DNA of 64,000 nt. Source: Rhodoferax antarcticus ANT.BR. Lineage in GTDB: Bacteria; Pseudomonadota; Gammaproteobacteria; Burkholderiales; Burkholderiaceae_C. The stretch spans positions 1-64,000 of the forward strand of contig NZ_MSYM01000020.1 in assembly GCF_001938565.1 (NCBI RefSeq). The letters are read 5' to 3'. The translations under genes were made by a program, and so were the position numbers. A model generated the notes under the pieces. The model saw nothing but the letters and a program-made list of their open reading frames with translations. It was not told where the DNA came from and ran no database searches. Shown here piece by piece: positions 7,637 through 16,313 of this stretch (positions are counted from its first letter, which is position 1; every line of letters begins with the position of its first letter).

Positions 7637-9460
7637 GTGGAAAATATACCAAGCACACCTCGCAACAGTTCAAAAAAACAAGCCCCCAAAAGGTTTATTC
7701 TTGCCATTGTTTCAATAGTGACAATGGTTTTGATACTTGTTTTATTGGCTACACAGTTTTACAGCGCTTGGTCGAATTATTCAAAGACACTTGGTCAGAG
7801 TTCTTCAATAAATAACTGGCTGAAGGATCGTCTAAACAGTCGAGCGCTTGATATTTATGATTTAGTCTTTGCAATTCATCGCCTGCAAACAATCTGCTTT
7901 CTCTACGAGAGAAAAATTATTGACGTTGACGACCTAGAGAACCACAGAATGGTTACAGCAAGCATGCTTAATGCCTTTAAAGGCGAAACCAAGCTTGCAA
8001 AATCTTTGGAGGAAATTGAATCTTACCGCGATGGGATTGAAGCAACCAATATATTTATTGAGAAAGTAATTAGTTTCGAGAACAACAGAACAACAATAGA
8101 TAAAGTATATTATGCAGGGGAAGGTGCTATCGATTCTCTTGTATTGTTAAAAGGAGATGCCGTTCAAATTGAATTTACAACAATAGATCAAATTGCAAAT
8201 ACGGTTAAGACATTCCAGGATGTGATTGCTGTTGTTGCTACTCGTGTTGTTGTTCTGTTTTTTATGTGTTTGGTGGCAATCATCTCTTTTGCTTTTGGTG
8301 TTGCAGCTCTATGGCGTGGACAGCAGCGGCGTTTTAAAAGATTTGAGTGGTTGGTGGCCTCGATAGGTCATGACTTACGAGGGCCATTACAAACACTTGA
8401 GAGTGCCAGTCACATGCTTACAAAAAGCACAATCACAAATGACAAGGTGAGGTACGGTAGCATGATTAGTTCAGCCCTGCTTAACTTGTCACGTTTAGTT
8501 AACGACATGCTTATGGTTGTCAGATACGAAGAGATCTCTCTGGTGCAAAAATACGTCAATGCAGAAAAATGGTTTTCCTTGTACGTCCAAAGCTATAAAA
8601 TAAAAATAGACCAAAATAGCAAACTGAAATTTAAATCTTTAGTTAATGTTCAGCCTATGCAAATCGAAGTTGACGAAAGTATGCTTACTCAATGCATAAC
8701 CAATATGCTTGATAATTCGTTCAGGTACACAGAAAACGGAAGCATTTCACTAAAAATTAATATTAATCCAATCAAAAATGATTATGACCACCAGCTATTG
8801 ACGATTACGGTGGCGGATACGGGTATTGGTATTGCGCAAGAAGACTACGAAAGAATCTTTGACCCATTTGAACGCGCTACTACAGTGGCCAGAAAGCAAG
8901 GCAAAGGATTAGGCCTGTCCATTGTCAAGCACATTGTTAACGAGATGGGCGGAACGGTCAAAATTGTTGATTCGAAAGTTAACGTAGGCAGTACATTTAA
9001 AATTGATATTCCAGTGCGTTTTAAGCAACTATGCGAAAATAACGAAGTAGAGAGCGCAAAAATACCATCGAAAATCTCATTAAAGCCGCCTAAAACCGGC
9101 GACAAAAATGTAGAAATCATCTTGGTTGACGACGATGAAAGCATCATCGAGTCGATGTCAGCGGTTCTCATTGATGCCGGATTTGGTGTTTTGGCAACAA
9201 AAGATGTCGATCTCGTTATCAGTACGATAAAGGCTGAGAATTGCCGAATGCTGATAACGGACATTGAAATGCCGAAAATGAACGGATTTCAATTAGGCAA
9301 GTTGGCAAAGGATATTTTGCCAAATATATTTATAGTAGCCATGACCGGGCATACTACAAATTTGGATCAAAAACAATTCAAATTCGATGCCGTTCTTTAC
9401 AAACCAGTAAGACTAAATCAAATTTTAGATGTTATCGACATGGCGAATTTAGAATCATAG
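7637..9460 (+). CDS. Hybrid sensor histidine kinase with C-terminal receiver
   Basis: A 607-aa membrane sensor. TM1 near residues 22-44 and TM2 near 193-228 enclose a periplasmic sensing domain; HisKA follows with GHDLRGPLQ (phospho-His), then HATPase with DNSFRYTENG (N box), DTGIGI (G1) and GKGLGLSIV (G2). The C-terminal receiver has acidic pocket VDDDES, phospho-acceptor LITDIEMPKMNG and Lys in YKPV. The start is GTG 7637, with no strong ribosome-binding site, 26 nt after the upstream gene. With the HTH-receiver protein at 9495-10328 it likely forms a phosphorelay. Confidence 0.9.
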   Translation: MENIPSTPRNSSKKQAPKRFILAIVSIVTMVLILVLLATQFYSAWSNYSKTLGQSSSINNWLKDRLNSRALDIYDLVFAIHRLQTICFLYERKIIDVDDLENHRMVTASMLNAFKGETKLAKSLEEIESYRDGIEATNIFIEKVISFENNRTTIDKVYYAGEGAIDSLVLLKGDAVQIEFTTIDQIANTVKTFQDVIAVVATRVVVLFFMCLVAIISFAFGVAALWRGQQRRFKRFEWLVASIGHDLRGPLQTLESASHMLTKSTITNDKVRYGSMISSALLNLSRLVNDMLMVVRYEEISLVQKYVNAEKWFSLYVQSYKIKIDQNSKLKFKSLVNVQPMQIEVDESMLTQCITNMLDNSFRYTENGSISLKININPIKNDYDHQLLTITVADTGIGIAQEDYERIFDPFERATTVARKQGKGLGLSIVKHIVNEMGGTVKIVDSKVNVGSTFKIDIPVRFKQLCENNEVESAKIPSKISLKPPKTGDKNVEIILVDDDESIIESMSAVLIDAGFGVLATKDVDLVISTIKAENCRMLITDIEMPKMNGFQLGKLAKDILPNIFIVAMTGHTTNLDQKQFKFDAVLYKPVRLNQILDVIDMANLES

Positions 9461-9494
9461 TATTCTTGTCGAACGCCAACTCGCAATAAAACCC

Positions 9495-10328
9495 TTAATT
9501 CAGGGATGATTTGCGTGCCATTGATTGATTGAGTCTTTTAATCAGAATTGATATGCTTGCGGGTTTGGATACATGGTGCACATCTGGCAGATCAAGCGAT
9601 CTTGCTATCGAATCACTTGCACTGGTGTCGCCCGTAAAAATGAAAATTGGGGCAGCACTCCTTTCACGAATCGCAGTAATGAACGACTCCCCTTCTATGT
9701 CGGGAAGTCGCCAGTCGATCATGAAAATATCGAATGACTTGATCTTTTCGCCCATCCCCAAAAGCGTCTTCGATTGATCAAATATGCCAACCCGAAAATG
9801 TCCTGACAACTCATCGCGCAACAAAGCTAGCACATCCTTGTCGTCGTCAACAATGGCAATTTTCTTTAAGAAGGGAAATGAAATGCAGTTGACAGAAACA
9901 GACTCTGGCGGGGGCACCTCCCAAATGTCAAGCGCCTTCAGCTCATAATTTCCAGACAAGTCAGGCACCAGTACAACCGGGCAATCTTGTGTTTGACTGG
10001 CATGCACAGTGGCATTCACAATTGTATTTTCAACATTCAATCGAATGCCGACCCCATGTGTTCCCCGGATTGAATCAAGTATCCGGTCTATTGAAACGCC
10101 AACAGATCTCAGTGACAGCAACGTAGACAGTGATGGCCCACCCTCTGCTTTAAACAGTCTGTAAACCTGTGTTCGATCCAAGTTGGCAGCAGCAGCCAGA
10201 GCAGCCGTTCTTTTTGAACCATCTGGAAAACCCAACTGGTCAAGCTCACTGCTAAGGCCTTCTGCAAAACCGAAAACGGATTTTGTTTTTTCCACTCCAA
10301 AGCCTGAGTCCTGTGCGTCTTTTGTCAT
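9495..10328 (-). CDS. Response regulator with N-terminal HTH and C-terminal receiver
   Basis: A 277-aa protein. Residues about 20-75 look like a Cro/CI-type HTH (KRTAALAAAANLDRTQVYRLF), and the C-terminal 120 residues are a receiver: VDDDKD acidic pocket, IDWRLPDIEG phospho-Asp, FTGDTS, and Lys in SKPAS. The order HTH-then-receiver is the reverse of the usual response regulator. ATG 10328 is chosen because the longer open frame upstream covers the divergent promoter region. It faces the kinase gene tail to tail and is divergent from 10511. Confidence 0.75.
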   Translation of the reverse strand: MTKDAQDSGFGVEKTKSVFGFAEGLSSELDQLGFPDGSKRTAALAAAANLDRTQVYRLFKAEGGPSLSTLLSLRSVGVSIDRILDSIRGTHGVGIRLNVENTIVNATVHASQTQDCPVVLVPDLSGNYELKALDIWEVPPPESVSVNCISFPFLKKIAIVDDDKDVLALLRDELSGHFRVGIFDQSKTLLGMGEKIKSFDIFMIDWRLPDIEGESFITAIRERSAAPIFIFTGDTSASDSIARSLDLPDVHHVSKPASISILIKRLNQSMARKSSLN

Positions 10329-10404
10329 GTGCGAATCGTCGCTGTTGTGAGGTAGTTTTTGGAATGCAAAACAACAAGAATTGTGCCACGTTGCATAAAA
10401 ACAG

Positions 10405-10475
10405 ATTGACACAAATTGCTCTATTTGTGACATTTTTGCAAATAGAAAACATTTTGTGACAAACCGGTGACGATG
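10405..10475. promoter_or_regulatory. Divergent promoter region with repeated TTTGTGACA sites
   Basis: Between the divergent genes at 10328 and 10511 lie two direct TTTGTGACA-like sites (near 10427 and 10453) and one inverted copy TTGACACAAA (near 10407). The last direct site precedes GCTAAGAT, a likely -10 for the plus-strand gene. The regulator at 9495-10328 is the obvious candidate to bind here, by inference. Confidence 0.5.
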
Positions 10476-10510
10476 CGCTAAGATGCAACAACAAGATGAA
10501 AGGGTTGAAA

Positions 10511-10981
10511 ATGCTGGAACTTTTTGATGAAGCGGAACAGATGGCGCTTGTAGAAAAAACTGATCCAATGGCCGATTTAATGTTCCATGCTCATGTTGCA
10601 ATTGGCAGCACACACATCTTTGAACTTGTCGGGGATTTTATTGACCATGATCTTCTTGGTCTGCTTTTTTCAACAATGCATTTTCAGCGTTACTGCCAAC
10701 TCAGGGCCAAGAGCCCGTCCAAGATGACTGCTGTATTGGAGAGTCTTGGTTCAAACACCAAAATGGCCAGCAATTTTCAACAAAATGCACTCACCCAATT
10801 CAATGGTCTGAACATCGACGCGTGCCTGTTCGAAACGGAATCCGAGCTGGCCACGCACCTCGAAGAAAAGTTGGAACGAATTTTCGAACTCAACAAGGCC
10901 ACATGGCCCGGCATCGACAACCCCATGGAAATTCAAAATGCCTGGAAGTACCGGCGTGCATGCAAAGGTGCCAAGCCTTAA
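10511..10981 (+). CDS. Hypothetical protein, paralogue of 4593-4997
   Basis: A 156-aa protein. ATG 10511 has AAAGGG at 7 nt, better than the in-frame ATG 10496. It shares with the 4593 protein the core FELVGDFIDHDLLGLLFST, the downstream QRYCQLR and the C-terminal QNAWKYRRACKG. No known domain is recognised. Having two diverged copies on one replicon, both on the plus strand and both divergent from a regulated gene, suggests a plasmid-maintenance or regulatory role, but nothing in the sequence proves it. Confidence 0.7.
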   Translation: MLELFDEAEQMALVEKTDPMADLMFHAHVAIGSTHIFELVGDFIDHDLLGLLFSTMHFQRYCQLRAKSPSKMTAVLESLGSNTKMASNFQQNALTQFNGLNIDACLFETESELATHLEEKLERIFELNKATWPGIDNPMEIQNAWKYRRACKGAKP

Positions 10982-11013
10982 CTGTCGCGGCGCAACGTTG
11001 ACTGTTGATCCTA

Positions 11014-11052
11014 CAAAAAAAATCCGCCAAAGATCATTGATCTAAGACGGAT
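11014..11052 (-). terminator. Terminator after the primase gene
   Basis: Stem AATCCGTC ... GGCGGATT with an 8-T run on the minus strand, just after the stop at 11060. Confidence 0.8.
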
Positions 11053-11059
11053 TTCGGGT

Positions 11060-12070
11060 TTATCTATTAAACGACCTTAGCTGGTCATTCAAATCTTTCA
11101 AGCCCTCTGGAGGCGCGTAAATCTTCGGCTTAGCCCCCACCGAAATAAGAAATCCCTGCAGATTCTGTTTCGCCAGGCGACTGCCCTCATCATTGTCAAG
11201 TGCGATCAAAACGTGCGTTTCAGACAAGTCTTTCAGCCATTGATCACTGGCCTTCCAGTTGCCAGCACCAGGGATGGCGAAAATGGTCCTCTCCGTTCCC
11301 ATAACAACCGCCGAGAGCATATCTATAAAGCCCTCGGTGATCATCACATGCTCATTACCCTTCCACAGTGCAGGCGATGGATCACCGATGCGTATGGCCT
11401 TCGGAGAACCAATTTTTGACTCGCCAATCAATCGTAACTCCATTCCACACTGATCATGACTGATGAACAGCAACGGTCGGTAGATGATGGCAGGTGCTTT
11501 AGATCCTTCTTTCCAGACACCTGACTCAATCAACAAATCACGGCCTAGTTCATCAAGAAGAAGTCTCAAACAAATGTTGGGGTCACTTGGGAGAGTCACC
11601 ACAATTTTCCGATCAATGGCTTCCTGTATCAACTCACGGTTAATACATCGACCTTCAAGATAAGCTGCAACACCATTGTCAATCGGTAAGTTCAAAGCCA
11701 AAAGTTTGGCAATGACTTCACGCACAGCAACCATGTTGCGTTTCTTGATAGGCTCAACTGGCTTCGGCCTAACGACTGGTCCTAACTTATCACTCTCACC
11801 TGAAAGGTAGTCAGCGGCCTCGCTTAATGATTTTCCGAAAAACCGGGCAGCAGCCTCAATCACATCGCCGCCGTCACTGCAAGAAAAACAGTGCCAGCGC
11901 AATCCACGAATACTTACTCGGCCAGACTGATTTCCTGATGTACCGCAAGCGGGACAAACCGAATAACGAACTTCACCAGCCACCTTCTTCGCAACCGAAC
12001 CCATCTCGTTTTCGAAAAATGGAATCAGTCCGTATTTTTTCTTAACACGCTCGAAATCAACAACACTCAT
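11060..12070 (-). CDS. DnaG-type primase (CHC2 zinc finger and Toprim)
   Basis: A 336-aa primase-like protein. N-terminal CHC2-type zinc finger CPACG ... WHCFSCSDGGD (residues about 38-70), a linker, then a Toprim domain with the catalytic Glu in MITEGFIDML and acidic pair in ALDNDEGS. It is shorter than chromosomal DnaG and lacks its C-terminal helicase-binding domain, as in phage and plasmid primases. ATG 12070 follows TTGGAG in an AAUYYC leader. It likely primes plasmid replication or conjugative strand synthesis. No replicative helicase is seen in the window. Confidence 0.9.
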   Translation of the reverse strand: MSVVDFERVKKKYGLIPFFENEMGSVAKKVAGEVRYSVCPACGTSGNQSGRVSIRGLRWHCFSCSDGGDVIEAAARFFGKSLSEAADYLSGESDKLGPVVRPKPVEPIKKRNMVAVREVIAKLLALNLPIDNGVAAYLEGRCINRELIQEAIDRKIVVTLPSDPNICLRLLLDELGRDLLIESGVWKEGSKAPAIIYRPLLFISHDQCGMELRLIGESKIGSPKAIRIGDPSPALWKGNEHVMITEGFIDMLSAVVMGTERTIFAIPGAGNWKASDQWLKDLSETHVLIALDNDEGSRLAKQNLQGFLISVGAKPKIYAPPEGLKDLNDQLRSFNR

Positions 12071-12127
12071 TTTGATCTCCAAAAAAAATGAAAGGCGAAA
12101 TTGCCTTCACTTCCTTTGGATATGCCG
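12071..12127 (-). promoter_or_regulatory. AAUYYC leader of the primase gene
   Basis: GGCATATCC box (12118-12127), perfect 5-bp hairpin AAGGC-AATTTC-GCCTT (12092-12107), T-rich linker and TTGGAG before ATG 12070. Confidence 0.75.
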
Positions 12128-12140
12128 TAACAAATTAAAC

Positions 12141-12854
12141 TCAGTTAATTTGGAAATCCCCTCGATCTGTACGCATCATTGACTTAGCTGCATCGAAACC
12201 GATGTAAGTTGCACCACCTGGCAGTTGGCCACCTGGCATGACGATATATTTCTTTACTCCAACCATGACTTCAACACTGGCTGGGGAAATTTGAACAATC
12301 CTCATATCCGTCCCACTTGTTGCCTTCTCAGTCGTTGCCGCACGCAGGCGCACAGCTTGAGAATTCACACGTTTTTGAAGTTCATCGATAGTCTTGTTCA
12401 CATCCTCAAATTGAGCCTGCATGTCATCAACGCGCTTGCTCAACTCTCCAAGATCAATCGGATTAACCACTTCAGCAGCTACGGCAGGCTGCGAATCTGA
12501 GCTTGCAGTTTCAGGTGCACTCGCGGCAGAGGCTGCGCCAGATGCGCCAATCTCAACATTCTTCTTGCCATCCGCAGCCAATGCTGGGAGCGCAACGGCA
12601 TCAGCAATAGGCGGCGCAATCTTCTGCACAATCGCATCAACAGGCGGCATTGTCGGAACATTTTCTTTGGCCACTTTGTCCTTCCACCACATCACTCCTG
12701 TAGCCACCAACAAAGCAACAACAACACCACCAGCTAAGGCTGATCCAACCTTCATCAAGAACGTATTGTCTTTTGCCGATACGGAGATAAAAGGCCGTTT
12801 TATCGGCTTTATATCGGTGGGTTCAATGTTTGGTTCTTCAGTAGTGCTGTCCAT
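12141..12854 (-). CDS. Inner-membrane protein with coiled coil
   Basis: A 237-aa protein: cytoplasmic N-terminus of about 35 residues, one TM segment near 38-56 (AGGVVVALLVATGVMWW), an Ala/Pro-rich stretch, a coiled coil near 135-165 (ELSKRVDDMQAQFEDVNKTIDELQKRV), and a compact C-terminal domain. The architecture resembles pilus or type IV secretion accessory proteins, but no specific family is recognised. TAGGA precedes ATG. Upstream a TACAAT -10-like box at 12884-12889 suggests an ordinary sigma-70-type promoter rather than an AAUYYC leader. Confidence 0.6.
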   Translation of the reverse strand: MDSTTEEPNIEPTDIKPIKRPFISVSAKDNTFLMKVGSALAGGVVVALLVATGVMWWKDKVAKENVPTMPPVDAIVQKIAPPIADAVALPALAADGKKNVEIGASGAASAASAPETASSDSQPAVAAEVVNPIDLGELSKRVDDMQAQFEDVNKTIDELQKRVNSQAVRLRAATTEKATSGTDMRIVQISPASVEVMVGVKKYIVMPGGQLPGGATYIGFDAAKSMMRTDRGDFQIN

Positions 12855-12901
12855 GATTGTTTCCTAATAGCGATGTTGCGAAGATTGTACCAAAAACCAA
12901 G

Positions 12902-12945
12902 AAAAAAAACGAACCCTCAATAAATGAAAGGTCGTTCGGGTTGCA
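12902..12945 (-). terminator. Terminator after the WGR gene
   Basis: Imperfect stem CGAACGACC ... GGGTTCG followed by 8 T on the minus strand, just after the stop at 12952. Confidence 0.65.
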
Positions 12946-12951
12946 CAAAAA

Positions 12952-13359
12952 TCACCAAACAGGGGCAAAAGCACTGCTTGGATCGAACGTTACCGTGACT
13001 TCCACGGCTTTAATTTTGCGCTCAGGCTGAGATGTCGAGGTCGCCTGCCAGCCATTACCTAGTGCAATTACTCTCAGGGCATCAGACAAGTCATTTGAGT
13101 TAAACGGTTTATCATTAACGGTCTGAATTTCATACCCTTTGGCAACTTTACCTTCAAGCAGTTTTCTGGCAGCAGCAACGGAGAAAATGCCGTAATCCTT
13201 CTTTTGCAGAGAACGACCGGCTCGACCGTACAAAACACGCATTTTTTCTATAGAAACATCCAATCCACCAAGCTCGCGGTATGTCTCGAATCTATAGTCC
13301 TTGTCACTATTTCCCAGACTGCAGTTCAACAAAATACTACCCGTAATCAATTCACTCAT
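12952..13359 (-). CDS. WGR-domain-like protein
   Basis: A 135-aa protein resembling the WGR domain found in bacterial DNA ligases and PARPs: SDKDYRFETYRELG, then the core VLYGRAGRS and a helix with AARKLLEGKVAKGYE. A similar domain forms the N-terminus of the DNA ligase encoded next door (14995), so the two probably act on the same nucleic acid. GGTGG precedes ATG; the preceding gene ends 14 nt upstream, so they are co-transcribed. Confidence 0.65.
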   Translation of the reverse strand: MSELITGSILLNCSLGNSDKDYRFETYRELGGLDVSIEKMRVLYGRAGRSLQKKDYGIFSVAAARKLLEGKVAKGYEIQTVNDKPFNSNDLSDALRVIALGNGWQATSTSQPERKIKAVEVTVTFDPSSAFAPVW

Positions 13360-13372
13360 TTCACACCACCTT

Positions 13373-13732
13373 TCAGTACATAGTAGTTAATGAATTGAAA
13401 TTGCTGCGCTTCATGATGTCAGAACCACGTCGTTTTGACTTGCACTTGAGCGCCAGTTCAAAGGTAGCAAACTCAGCAGCGACCTTCTCATCATCTTCTC
13501 CTGGGTTATCAACAACAACCCAGGGTTTCGCCGCAGTCTTGCGTGAAGACAAGTCGTGACAAGCAACAATTGATCCCAAAGTTTCTTGTTGCACACTTTT
13601 GGAGTCACAATCGTCCAACATGAACATGCCGTGTGCCAAACGTTCAGCATCACGATGATTCACTGCCAAAACACTGATTTGTTTGACCACTTCAGCACGA
13701 ATTGTCACTGTGTAGACAGTTTTGATTTCCAT
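13373..13732 (-). CDS. Hypothetical protein (119 aa)
   Basis: Starts MEIKTVYTVTIRAEVVKQISV and has a basic C-terminus (KCKSKRRG). No family recognised. It has its own AAUYYC leader with AAGGAG and is followed by the WGR gene in the same operon. Confidence 0.7.
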   Translation of the reverse strand: MEIKTVYTVTIRAEVVKQISVLAVNHRDAERLAHGMFMLDDCDSKSVQQETLGSIVACHDLSSRKTAAKPWVVVDNPGEDDEKVAAEFATFELALKCKSKRRGSDIMKRSNFNSLTTMY

Positions 13733-13788
13733 AAAAGCTCCTTCTGTTGTGTTTCGCAGAAATTGCGAGACTGGCTAGAAATGCCATC
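13733..13788 (-). promoter_or_regulatory. AAUYYC leader of gene 13373-13732
   Basis: GGCATTTC box (13780-13788), hairpin TCGCA-ATTTC-TGCGA (13754-13768), AAGGAG before ATG 13732. Loop is the 5-nt form. Confidence 0.75.
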
Positions 13789-13813
13789 AAAAAATAAAAG
13801 CGCTCTCACCCAT

Positions 13814-13852
13814 AAAAAAAGGCCCATGCAGAATGCAATAGGCCTTTAGGGG
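13814..13852 (-). terminator. Terminator after the ligase gene
   Basis: CCCCTAAA then stem GGCCTATTGCATTC ... GCATGGGCC and 7 T on the minus strand. Confidence 0.8.
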
Positions 13853-13861
13853 TGAAATTGC

Positions 13862-14995
13862 TCAAGCAACCGAAGTTGTCTTTCGCTTAATTCGAGTGAT
13901 CTGCGAGATCACTGCGTCACTGAGTTCAAGATCCGTGCGGACCCCAAGGTACACAGGCTGCTCCAGACAACCATCGGAAAAACGGTAGAGATACCGGATT
14001 TCCACAAGTTCATCTACATCAGGAATGCTGTGATTCGCTGGGATGGTTACATTGCCAAGGTTCACCAGAAGGCCAGAATTTGCAAAACAACCAATCTGCA
14101 CAGATCGCTGAGAATTAACCGCGATCACAACGCAAGTTGCTGATTCAACAAATTTAGACTTGCGAATTACATTGGTCTTTCCAGACTCGAATACCGATAA
14201 CCAGGATTTAAAAACAACGCCTTCGCCACCATGAAGTTTGATACTCTCAAAAATTTGGCGCTTAGTTTCCGTCCTTGTGTGAATTTCAATGATACGAAAT
14301 CGCTTTTCAGTCTCACAACGATTTTTAGAAGCACTGTTTTCTTCAACAAACCACTTGAAAGTCAGGCCAACCAAACGCACCAGGGCCGAATACCGAGAGC
14401 TGTAGTTTGAGCCTCGCAAGTCATCTTGGTTGATCTCAAGCATATCGAATGCAAAAAACACATTGCCAACAGCTTCACCGGCAATAAGACAATCTGGCAA
14501 GATCGACAAATAATCAGCCCAATCCTGTGGAACATTAACAAATTGACCTTTCCGGTTAATGCCACGAACAACACCAGAACGAATAAGTAGCATTCTGTTC
14601 TGGCCGTCCTTTTTCTCCTGAAGCCACCATGAATCATCTTGCAAGTAAGAGTCAACTTCATCTTCTTCCAATGCAATCGGCAACATTGGCAAGTAGCCCG
14701 AGGACTCAAGCGCACCTTCTGCACTGGTGTAGGCCACATTCCCTTGTACTGGAACATAACCACCGGACATCTTTGACTTGACCAACTTGTCAAAAACAGT
14801 TTTTGCAGACTTGAAATCGACAGGTGCATTCGTCTTGGTGCCAGTTTTTAAGGCTGTACCTCGCTTGCCATATGCAAAATCCACCAACCAAAGATCACCG
14901 CTCGCCCGAAGTGATGCTTGATACACCTTGTCCGAGGCTCCTTCGGTGCAGTACAGGGTGCATGTCTCAGCGACATTCAAAATTCCATCTGACAT
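13862..14995 (-). CDS. ATP-dependent DNA ligase with N-terminal WGR domain
   Basis: A 377-aa ligase. Residues 1-90 form a WGR-like domain (VDFAYGKRGTALKTGTKT). The nucleotidyltransferase domain carries motif I WLQEKKDGQNR, where the first Lys of KKDG is the expected AMP-accepting residue, followed by a RGINRKGQ strand, a GEAVG motif III-like segment, the GGEGVVFK motif IV and FKSW/KFV motif V region; a C-terminal OB fold follows. ATG 14995 follows TTGGAG in an AAUYYC leader. A WGR-ligase next to a free WGR protein and a primase suggests a plasmid-encoded replication or repair set. Confidence 0.85.
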   Translation of the reverse strand: MSDGILNVAETCTLYCTEGASDKVYQASLRASGDLWLVDFAYGKRGTALKTGTKTNAPVDFKSAKTVFDKLVKSKMSGGYVPVQGNVAYTSAEGALESSGYLPMLPIALEEDEVDSYLQDDSWWLQEKKDGQNRMLLIRSGVVRGINRKGQFVNVPQDWADYLSILPDCLIAGEAVGNVFFAFDMLEINQDDLRGSNYSSRYSALVRLVGLTFKWFVEENSASKNRCETEKRFRIIEIHTRTETKRQIFESIKLHGGEGVVFKSWLSVFESGKTNVIRKSKFVESATCVVIAVNSQRSVQIGCFANSGLLVNLGNVTIPANHSIPDVDELVEIRYLYRFSDGCLEQPVYLGVRTDLELSDAVISQITRIKRKTTSVA

Positions 14996-15047
14996 ATAGT
15001 TCTCCAATAAAGCAAGTGCGGAATTGCGCTCACTACCTGGTTATGCC
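14996..15047 (-). promoter_or_regulatory. AAUYYC leader of the ligase gene
   Basis: TTGGCATAACCAG box (15037-15047), hairpin AGCGC-AATTCC-GCACT (15015-15030, one C-A mismatch), TTGGAG before ATG 14995. Confidence 0.7.
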
Positions 15048-15060
15048 AATTTTTTGGAAA

Positions 15061-15095
15061 CAGAAAAGCCAACCTCAGAGAGATTGGCTTGGGGT
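15061..15095 (-). terminator. Terminator after gene 15121-15312
   Basis: Stem AGCCAATCTC ... GAGGTTGGCT then T-rich sequence on the minus strand. Confidence 0.7.
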
Positions 15096-15120
15096 GAAAA
15101 AATCAAGTCAAAAGACCCGG

Positions 15121-15312
15121 CTAAAAATTGCCGCGCAAGGCATACGCAAGAGAGATCCGCTGGCCACTTCGCCTTAAAACGATGCGCCAAGCTCTAGCCT
15201 CGTGAAGACGCCAATCCCAACTTCCACTCGACCAATCAATCCAGCCAATGCGACAGCGACGGTCAGATTTGCCCATCAATGCACGGGCAATGTCATCAAG
15301 GCTCTTCAGCAT
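15121..15312 (-). CDS. Small basic protein (63 aa)
   Basis: ATG 15312 lies 10 nt after the stop of the zinc-finger gene, with GAGAG upstream. The protein starts MLKSLDDIARALMG and is rich in Arg and Trp (GWIDWSSGSWDWRLHEARAWRIVLRR). No family recognised. A terminator follows. Real by position and spacing; function unknown. Confidence 0.55.
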   Translation of the reverse strand: MLKSLDDIARALMGKSDRRCRIGWIDWSSGSWDWRLHEARAWRIVLRRSGQRISLAYALRGNF

Positions 15313-15322
15313 AATCAAGCTC

Positions 15323-15958
15323 TCACCGAACAGCCGAACGCAGGTCCAATGCAACCTCACCCAAAGGGGTCAGTGCAACAAATTCACGATTGGTTTCTTT
15401 GGCCTTAAACCGCCTGATGAATCCAGCGGCACAGGCACACCTAAAAGTGTCAGCATGGCCACGGTAGCGAGAGTACGAAAGCACCTTCACTGGCATGCGC
15501 TGAGAGGTCACAAACAAATACCGAAGCACATTCACAATGTTGGTTCCAGCAGTTGAAGCGATAGCAGCTTCACGACTCGCATCAACCTGTGCCATCATGT
15601 TTTTCACCAGGGCATCACCATGGCTAAGAAACAATTTCGCTTCTGACTCACGCATTTCCCCAACATGAAACTCAGCGATTCCCAAAGCCTTTGCTGCGGC
15701 TTCGTAAAGCTCAGATCGTTCATAACCGCCCTGTTTCCAAATTGGATCAAAGACAGCATGCACCCGTTGACGAAGCTCACGAAGCTCACGGTTTGCCAAA
15801 GAGCCTTTTGGCTTGGTTGTACCTTCATGAACACCCACATACGCATCACAATCACCCGAGCACATGTAAACATGACCCAGGCCAAGGCGACGATAAATCA
15901 CAAATGCATCCTTCAATTCAGCGGCAGCACCGCAATATAGACATTTCACAGCTTTCAT
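15323..15958 (-). CDS. DUF3268-like zinc-finger protein
   Basis: A 211-aa protein. The N-terminal zinc finger has CLYCG ... MCSGDCDAYVGVH, then GSLANRELRELRQRVH, as in the DUF3268 family of zinc-finger-containing proteins. The C-terminal half looks like a winged helix (VLSYSRYRGHADTFRCACAAGFI). It is a paralogue of 36108-36749, which shares CxYC, GTLANRxLREQRKRV and the YQQYRGHLKVL segment. ATG 15958 follows TTGGAGG in an AAUYYC leader. Confidence 0.75.
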   Translation of the reverse strand: MKAVKCLYCGAAAELKDAFVIYRRLGLGHVYMCSGDCDAYVGVHEGTTKPKGSLANRELRELRQRVHAVFDPIWKQGGYERSELYEAAAKALGIAEFHVGEMRESEAKLFLSHGDALVKNMMAQVDASREAAIASTAGTNIVNVLRYLFVTSQRMPVKVLSYSRYRGHADTFRCACAAGFIRRFKAKETNREFVALTPLGEVALDLRSAVR

Positions 15959-16011
15959 AAAACCTCCAAAAATGGTTGGGCAAAATTGTCCAAACCTGGC
16001 TTTGAAATGCT
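15959..16011 (-). promoter_or_regulatory. AAUYYC leader of the zinc-finger gene
   Basis: AGCATTTC box near 16003-16011, hairpin TTGGAC-AATTTT-GCCCAA (15976-15993, one A-C mismatch), TTGGAGG before ATG 15958. Loop variant AAUUUU. Confidence 0.65.
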
Positions 16012-16041
16012 CAAAAGCGGAAAAGGAGCCTATGAAACGAG

Positions 16042-16087
16042 AACAAGCCTTCAATCAACATAAAAAGTGTTGAATGAAGGCTTAGGG
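16042..16087 (-). terminator. Terminator after gene 16140-16313
   Basis: CCCTAAGCC tag and stem GCCTTCATTCAACAC ... GTTGATTGAAGGC with TTGTT on the minus strand. Confidence 0.7.
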
Positions 16088-16139
16088 TAGATTGAAAATC
16101 AGTCGGTTAAAACTGTAAAAAGAAGAGCCAGGTATGTGG

Positions 16140-16313
16140 CTAAGTCATCAGCTCTTCGAACCATTCTTTGACCACTCGCCTTGCATCTTCAAGCGTGTCA
16201 CACAAATCAACTTCTTCGCCATCACCTGTAACAACGTAATGACCACCATCGTGGCTCAGGTTGATCTCAGCACAAACACCCAAGTCAAAACAGTTGAACT
16301 TTAGACAGCGCAT
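16140..16313 (-). CDS. Small acidic protein (57 aa)
   Basis: ATG 16313 lies inside the end of gene 16301-16609 and the frame ends TGATGACTTAG at 16140. The protein starts MRCLKFNCFDLGVC and ends in an amphipathic acidic helix (DTLEDARRVVKEWFEEL). Coupled overlap, a following CCCTAA terminator and protein-like composition support it. No family recognised. Confidence 0.65.
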   Translation of the reverse strand: MRCLKFNCFDLGVCAEINLSHDGGHYVVTGDGEEVDLCDTLEDARRVVKEWFEELMT

